Under the pieces are notes generated by a model. That model was not told where the DNA came from and did not search any database. It worked only from the letters and a program-made list of their open reading frames with translations. Below are positions 60,685 through 64,000 of a stretch of DNA of 64,000 nucleotides, one piece after another. Within the stretch, counting starts at the first letter, position 1, and each line of letters begins with the position of its first letter. The position numbers and the translations under genes are program-made. The stretch comes from Leisingera sp. S132 (GTDB lineage Bacteria > Pseudomonadota > Alphaproteobacteria > Rhodobacterales > Rhodobacteraceae), in NCBI RefSeq assembly GCF_025144465.1, contig NZ_CP083553.1, positions 764,501-828,500 of the forward strand, in the 5' to 3' direction.

Positions 60685-61064
60685 GCCTTGGCTCTTTCAA
60701 TTGCGTTGAGGGTCGCGGCCGGGTCGGCCTGGTATTTGATCAGGTGTTTGTCGCCGCCCTTTGTGACGACTTGCACATAGCTGCCCATGGTCTTGACGGC
60801 TTTTATTTGAGAGACCGGCACCGAACGCCCGCCAGGCCCTGAAAGGCTGTCCCGGGTCAGGGTCCAGACCACCGCCAGCTCCTCGCTGGCCATGTACCAG
60901 CCGCGCAAGGTGATGGCGGCCAGTCCGCCTGCAGCTCCGGTCCAGATATGCGGGCTGTCGATGAACCATAGGACCGCCATCGCGCCCCCCATGCCAATCG
61001 CCGCCATCCAGGCGTGCGCGCGGACATAGGCGCCGCGGTCGGGTTTGAATTCTATTCCCGCCAT
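60681..61064 (-). CDS. PH-like membrane protein of unknown function
   Basis: A 127-residue protein with one or two N-terminal spans (AAIGMGGAMAVLWFI and TGAAGGLAAITLRGW) and a soluble end (WTLTRDSLSGPGGRSVPVSQI, GGDKHLIKYQADP) that has the strand order of bacterial PH domains. Overlaps the genes on both sides by 4 bp. No known link to pyrimidine synthesis, so its place inside the operon is notable. Confidence 0.78.
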   Translation of the reverse strand: MAGIEFKPDRGAYVRAHAWMAAIGMGGAMAVLWFIDSPHIWTGAAGGLAAITLRGWYMASEELAVVWTLTRDSLSGPGGRSVPVSQIKAVKTMGSYVQVVTKGGDKHLIKYQADPAATLNAIERAKA

Positions 61065-61597
61065 CAGAACACCAGGGCCCAGACAATCAGGGCGATCAGG
61101 GCCATGACAATGGCAAACAGCGTGGCTCCGATGCGGCGGGCCTGACTGCGCGCCTTGCGCGGAGACAGCTTGGGCGCGGAATAGGGCTTGGCACTCTCGG
61201 AGGTGGCCGGTGCTGCACTCCAATTGGTCCGCCGCTCGCCATAGGTGCCCTTGAGCTTGATTTGCGCCGCCGGGGTCAGCCGTGTCTCTTCACCGCCAAA
61301 GGCGCGGGAGCGGATCAGCAGCACATGGCCTTCCATTGACTGCAGCATCCTGCGGTCGTCTTCGACCTGCGCCCGCGGCACACCGCAACCCTCGGTCAGG
61401 TAGCCGGTCAGGCCGATGTCTTCCAGGTCTGAGACCGGAAAGATCTCCACCTGATCCATGTCCAGCGCGTCTATCCCCAGCACCTGCGCCAATGCACCGG
61501 GCTCCTTCAGAAAAGCCGCCTGCTCGGGCCGCATGTCGAGCGCAAAAAGACGGATCACGCCGCGTTCGCCTGCCGGGATATGGATCACACCCTTCAA
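61064..61597 (-). CDS. Tail-anchored protein of unknown function
   Basis: A 177-residue protein with a soluble N-terminal part (HIPAGERGVIRLFALDMRPEQ, VEIFPVSDLEDIGLTGYL) and a single C-terminal membrane span (IGATLFAIVMALIALIVWALV) after a basic stretch. Start is uncertain: TTG 61597 is used, GTG 61588 is an alternative and no ATG fits. It begins 5 bp after pyrB stops. Unrecognised family, seemingly conserved with pyrB in this group. Confidence 0.75.
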   Translation of the reverse strand: MKGVIHIPAGERGVIRLFALDMRPEQAAFLKEPGALAQVLGIDALDMDQVEIFPVSDLEDIGLTGYLTEGCGVPRAQVEDDRRMLQSMEGHVLLIRSRAFGGEETRLTPAAQIKLKGTYGERRTNWSAAPATSESAKPYSAPKLSPRKARSQARRIGATLFAIVMALIALIVWALVF

Positions 61598-61602
61598 GCG
61601 GC

Positions 61603-62553
61603 TCAGCCTGCTTTGGCCTGGCGTTCGGCACGCAGGTTTCGGGCCAGCAGATCCATCGCCGCCATCCGCACTGCGACGCCCATTTCGACCTGTTCCTGAA
61701 TGACCGAGCGGTTGATGTCGTCGGCAAGCGTTCCGTCAATCTCCACACCGCGGTTCATCGGCCCGGGGTGCATGACGATGGCGTCCGGCTTGGCCAGCGC
61801 CAGTTTCGCGGCGTCCAGCCCGTAGCGATGGTAATACTCCCGCTCCGACGGGATGAAGCCGCCGTCCATGCGCTCCTTCTGCAAGCGCAGCATCATGACG
61901 ACGTCGACGTCCTTCAGGCCTTCGCGCATGTCGTCATAGATCTCTGCGCCGAACTCGGCGAACTGGCCGGGGACCAAAGTGGGCGGGCCAATGAGGCGGA
62001 TGCGGTTTTCCATCTTGCCCAGCAGGATCAGGTTGGAGCGCGCCACGCGGCTATGGGCAATGTCGCCGCAGATTGCGATGTTCAGCCGGTGCAGCCGGCC
62101 CTTGGAGCGGCGGATGGTCAGCGCATCCAGCAGCGCCTGGGTCGGGTGCTCATGCTTGCCGTCGCCGGCGTTCAGAACTGCGCAGTTCACTTTCTGGGCC
62201 AGCAGATCCACCGCACCGGAATGCGGGTGGCGCACGACCAGCAGGTCCGGGTGCATCGCATTCAGCGTCATCGCCGTGTCGATCAGGGTTTCGCCTTTTT
62301 TGATCGAGGACGCCTGCATCGCCATGTTCATCACATCGGCGCCCAGCCGCTTGCCCGCCAGCTCGAAAGAGGCCTGAGTGCGGGTGGAGTTCTCAAAGAA
62401 CATGTTGATCTGTGTGAGCCCCGCCAGCACGTCGGAATGCTTTTCCGGGCGGCGGTTCAGCGCCACATAGTCGTCGGCCAGATCGAGGATCGCGGTGATC
62501 TCATGCGGCTTCAGCGGTTCGATGCCAAGCAAATGGCGGTGTTCGAAGGACAT
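61603..62553 (-). CDS. pyrB: Aspartate carbamoyltransferase catalytic subunit PyrB
   Basis: A 316-residue enzyme making carbamoyl-aspartate, the first committed pyrimidine step. [20 protein letters not shown] carries the carbamoyl-phosphate loop, [12 protein letters not shown] and [12 protein letters not shown] the aspartate side. No regulatory subunit pyrI is present; a dihydroorotase-like gene downstream fits the PyrB-PyrC' dodecamer form. First gene of a six-gene minus-strand operon. Confidence 0.95.
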   Translation of the reverse strand: MSFEHRHLLGIEPLKPHEITAILDLADDYVALNRRPEKHSDVLAGLTQINMFFENSTRTQASFELAGKRLGADVMNMAMQASSIKKGETLIDTAMTLNAMHPDLLVVRHPHSGAVDLLAQKVNCAVLNAGDGKHEHPTQALLDALTIRRSKGRLHRLNIAICGDIAHSRVARSNLILLGKMENRIRLIGPPTLVPGQFAEFGAEIYDDMREGLKDVDVVMMLRLQKERMDGGFIPSEREYYHRYGLDAAKLALAKPDAIVMHPGPMNRGVEIDGTLADDINRSVIQEQVEMGVAVRMAAMDLLARNLRAERQAKAG

Positions 62554-62621
62554 ATGGGGCAGCTCCGCTTGATTTGCCGGTTCTTATAGGCGGGGCAGGC
62601 GGATGCGGCAAGGCAGAGCAG

Positions 62622-62670
62622 GCGAGGGGCCGGCCCCTCGCGCTCCCCGGAGTATTTTCTGAAAGATGAA
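62622..62670 (+). repeat. Rhodobacteraceae-type intergenic repeat, copy C (short)
   Basis: CGAGGGGC-CGG-CCCCTCG hairpin, CCCC, a GGAGTATTTTC core and AGATGAA, as in copies A and B but without the second palindrome. It lies in the divergent region between pyrB and the glycosylase gene. Confidence 0.7.
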
Positions 62671-62739
62671 AGGCTTGAATCTGCGGCATGGCCGCGGAGA
62701 GGTGTTCCGCTTGCCGGCTGGGCGGAGTAGCTTGGGCGC

Positions 62740-63504
62740 ATGGAATCGGCATTGGATTACTGGAGCGCGCGGGCGCTGTTGGAGTGGCAGGCGGAGCTTG
62801 GCGCCACTGAGGCGCTGTGCGACGAACCTGTCGACCGGTATGCGCTGGAGCAGGCCGCGCCGAAGCCGAAACCGGGTGCGGCTCCCGTGCCGCCGCCCAA
62901 GCCCAAGGAGGCGGATCCTGTCGAAGTGGCGCAGAAGGCGGCCAGGGCCGCGGGTTCGCTGCCCGCCCTGCGCGATGCGATGGACGGCTTCAGCCACTGC
63001 GAGCTGAAACGCGGCGCCCGCAATCTGGTGTTCTCCGACGGCCAGGCCGGGGCGCGGGTGATGATCATCGGCGAGGCACCGGGCCGCGACGAGGACCTGC
63101 AGGGCAAGCCGTTTGTCGGCCGCGCCGGGCAGCTTCTGGACAAGATGCTGGAGTCGATCGGCCTCAGCCGCGCCGATAACGTCTATATCACCAATGTGCT
63201 GCCCTGGCGGCCGCCGCAGAACCGCGATCCGCTGCCCGCCGAGATTGCCATGCTGACACCGTTCCTGGAGAGGCATGTGGCGCTGGCTGAGCCCGAGGTG
63301 CTGGTCCTGATGGGCAATATCAGCTGCCAGGCGGTGCTGGGCAAACGCGGCATCACCCGGCTGCGCGGGCAGTGGGACCAGGCCTGGGGCAAGCCGGTCA
63401 TTCCGATGTTTCACCCCGCCTACTTGCTGCGCCAGCCTCCGCAAAAGCGGCTGGCCTGGACCGACCTCCTCGAACTGAAGGCACGGCTTGGGAGCTTGAC
63501 TTAA
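62740..63504 (+). CDS. Uracil-DNA glycosylase family protein (family 4-like) without Fe-S cysteines
   Basis: A 254-residue glycosylase with a Pro/Lys-rich leader (residues about 40-65). Motif A is [20 protein letters not shown] and motif [12 protein letters not shown], as in family 4 enzymes. The cluster cysteines are mostly absent: one remains in [10 protein letters not shown], while the expected CRPP and downstream Cys read PWRPPQNR and MLTPFL. So it belongs to a form without an iron-sulfur cluster, known in some alphaproteobacteria. It would remove uracil from DNA to start base excision repair. Confidence 0.85.
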   Translation: MESALDYWSARALLEWQAELGATEALCDEPVDRYALEQAAPKPKPGAAPVPPPKPKEADPVEVAQKAARAAGSLPALRDAMDGFSHCELKRGARNLVFSDGQAGARVMIIGEAPGRDEDLQGKPFVGRAGQLLDKMLESIGLSRADNVYITNVLPWRPPQNRDPLPAEIAMLTPFLERHVALAEPEVLVLMGNISCQAVLGKRGITRLRGQWDQAWGKPVIPMFHPAYLLRQPPQKRLAWTDLLELKARLGSLT

Positions 63505-63513
63505 GGTAATCAC

Positions 63514-64000
63514 ATGAAAATCCTGGCGTTCTCCGATCTGCACCTGTCTGCTCCTCATGCAGCGGATATCGTGGCGGCCAGTGCGGGTGCGGATCTGGTG
63601 ATCGGCGCCGGCGATTTCTGCAACATGCGGATGGGAATGGACAGTGCCGTTGCTATGCTGTCGGGGCTTAAGGCGCCGATGGTCGCAGTGCCTGGCAATG
63701 GCGAAAGCGCTGATGAATTGCGCACTGCCGGATTCGCAAATACCGCTGTGCTGCACGGCGAAGGCATTGATGTCGAAGGCCTGCGCCTGTTCGGACTGGG
63801 ATATGGCGTGCCGGAGACTCCTTTTGGCGGCTGGTCCTGCGACCTGAGCGAGGTGCAGGCGGGCGCGATGCTGGCAGCCTGCGATCATGCCGATATCCTG
63901 GTCTCCCATTCGCCGCCCAAGGGCGTCGGGGATGTGACGTCCGGCGGGCTTTCCGTTGGCTCCACCTCGGTCCGCGCAGCAGCGAAACGGATCCAGCCGC
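63514..64000 (+). CDS. Metallophosphoesterase, partial
   Basis: Begins at ATG 63514, 9 bp after the glycosylase stop, and runs off the right edge after 162 residues. Calcineurin-like motifs are visible: FSDLHLS (D-x-H), GAGDFCN (GD), PGNGES in place of the usual GNHD, and LVSHSPP (GH-type motif). Substrate unknown; a nucleotide phosphodiesterase or DNA-repair role would fit the neighbour. The PGNGES form lacks the usual His. Confidence 0.82.
   Translation, partial: MKILAFSDLHLSAPHAADIVAASAGADLVIGAGDFCNMRMGMDSAVAMLSGLKAPMVAVPGNGESADELRTAGFANTAVLHGEGIDVEGLRLFGLGYGVPETPFGGWSCDLSEVQAGAMLAACDHADILVSHSPPKGVGDVTSGGLSVGSTSVRAAAKRIQP

Overview
The window is a GC-rich alphaproteobacterial chromosome segment, most like the Roseobacter group of Rhodobacteraceae (Leisingera/Phaeobacter/Ruegeria type). 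The call rests on a fabA-fabB-fabI run divergent from an Irr-type iron regulator, a PhyR/NepR/EcfG general stress cluster, an Fnr-type site before ccoGHIS, dispersed hemF, hemC and hemE genes, a pobR/pobA pair, and three copies of an intergenic repeat typical of this group. I saw no tRNA, rRNA, CRISPR array, insertion sequence or phage gene. It reads as core chromosome with about 80 genes, densely packed and often overlapping by 4 bp.

Layout. 0-3 kb: a minus-strand catabolic operon (L-2-haloacid dehalogenase, alpha/beta hydrolase, Thr/Ser dehydratase, endonuclease/phosphatase fold protein). 3-4.5 kb: an FKBP isomerase and a DUF3592 membrane protein. 4.5-7.7 kb: fabI-fabB-fabA, divergent from irr. 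7.7-10.7 kb: LysR regulator, phytanoyl-CoA-type dioxygenase, radical SAM/SPASM protein. 10.9-20.6 kb: a general stress response island with phyR, nepR, ecfG and a HisKA_2 histidine kinase, surrounded by dps, two DUF1328 membrane peptides, a Crp/Fnr regulator, a degenerate receiver protein, a phospholipase D-like protein, an entericidin-like lipoprotein, exported proteins and an ExoD-like protein. I can place eight EcfG-type promoter matches (GGAAC-N16/17-[CG]GTT or near it) directly before these genes. 20.8-25.1 kb: ccoGHIS, for assembly of cbb3 oxidase, behind an Fnr-type site.

25.3-36 kb: DD-carboxypeptidase with SPOR domain, CHMI tautomerase, HAD hydrolase, clpS, an RsmC-like methyltransferase, an SDR without its active-site lysine, hemF, a GH25 lipoprotein, and divergent hemC and hemE. 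35-44.6 kb: an alpha-methylacyl-CoA racemase-like enzyme, pobR/pobA, an NAD(P)-binding protein behind a double MarR-type operator, a CoxG-like protein, an ABC exporter, an S49 protease, a zinc-ribbon protein, a Ca/Na antiporter and a pteridine-reductase-like SDR. 44.9-49.6 kb: uvrC, a lysine-rich HExxH protein, pgsA, moaD, moaE and a lipoprotein. 49.6-55.7 kb: an OmpA-family protein with a coiled-coil partner, ubiA, rsmE and gshA. 55.7-58.5 kb: a fatty acid desaturase and a GbsR/MarR-type regulator sharing one operator sequence, a YHS protein, and a small exported-protein gene broken by an in-frame TAG. 58.5-62.6 kb: a pyrimidine/lipid operon (pyrB, two membrane proteins, a non-catalytic dihydroorotase homologue, plsY, one small gene). 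62.7-64 kb: a uracil-DNA glycosylase without its Fe-S cysteines and the start of a metallophosphoesterase.

The strongest system-level signal is the stress island, where sigma factor, anti-sigma factor, anti-anti-sigma factor, candidate kinase and many apparent target genes lie within 10 kb. Positions were read by eye. Promoter and operator calls are pattern matches, not measurements.
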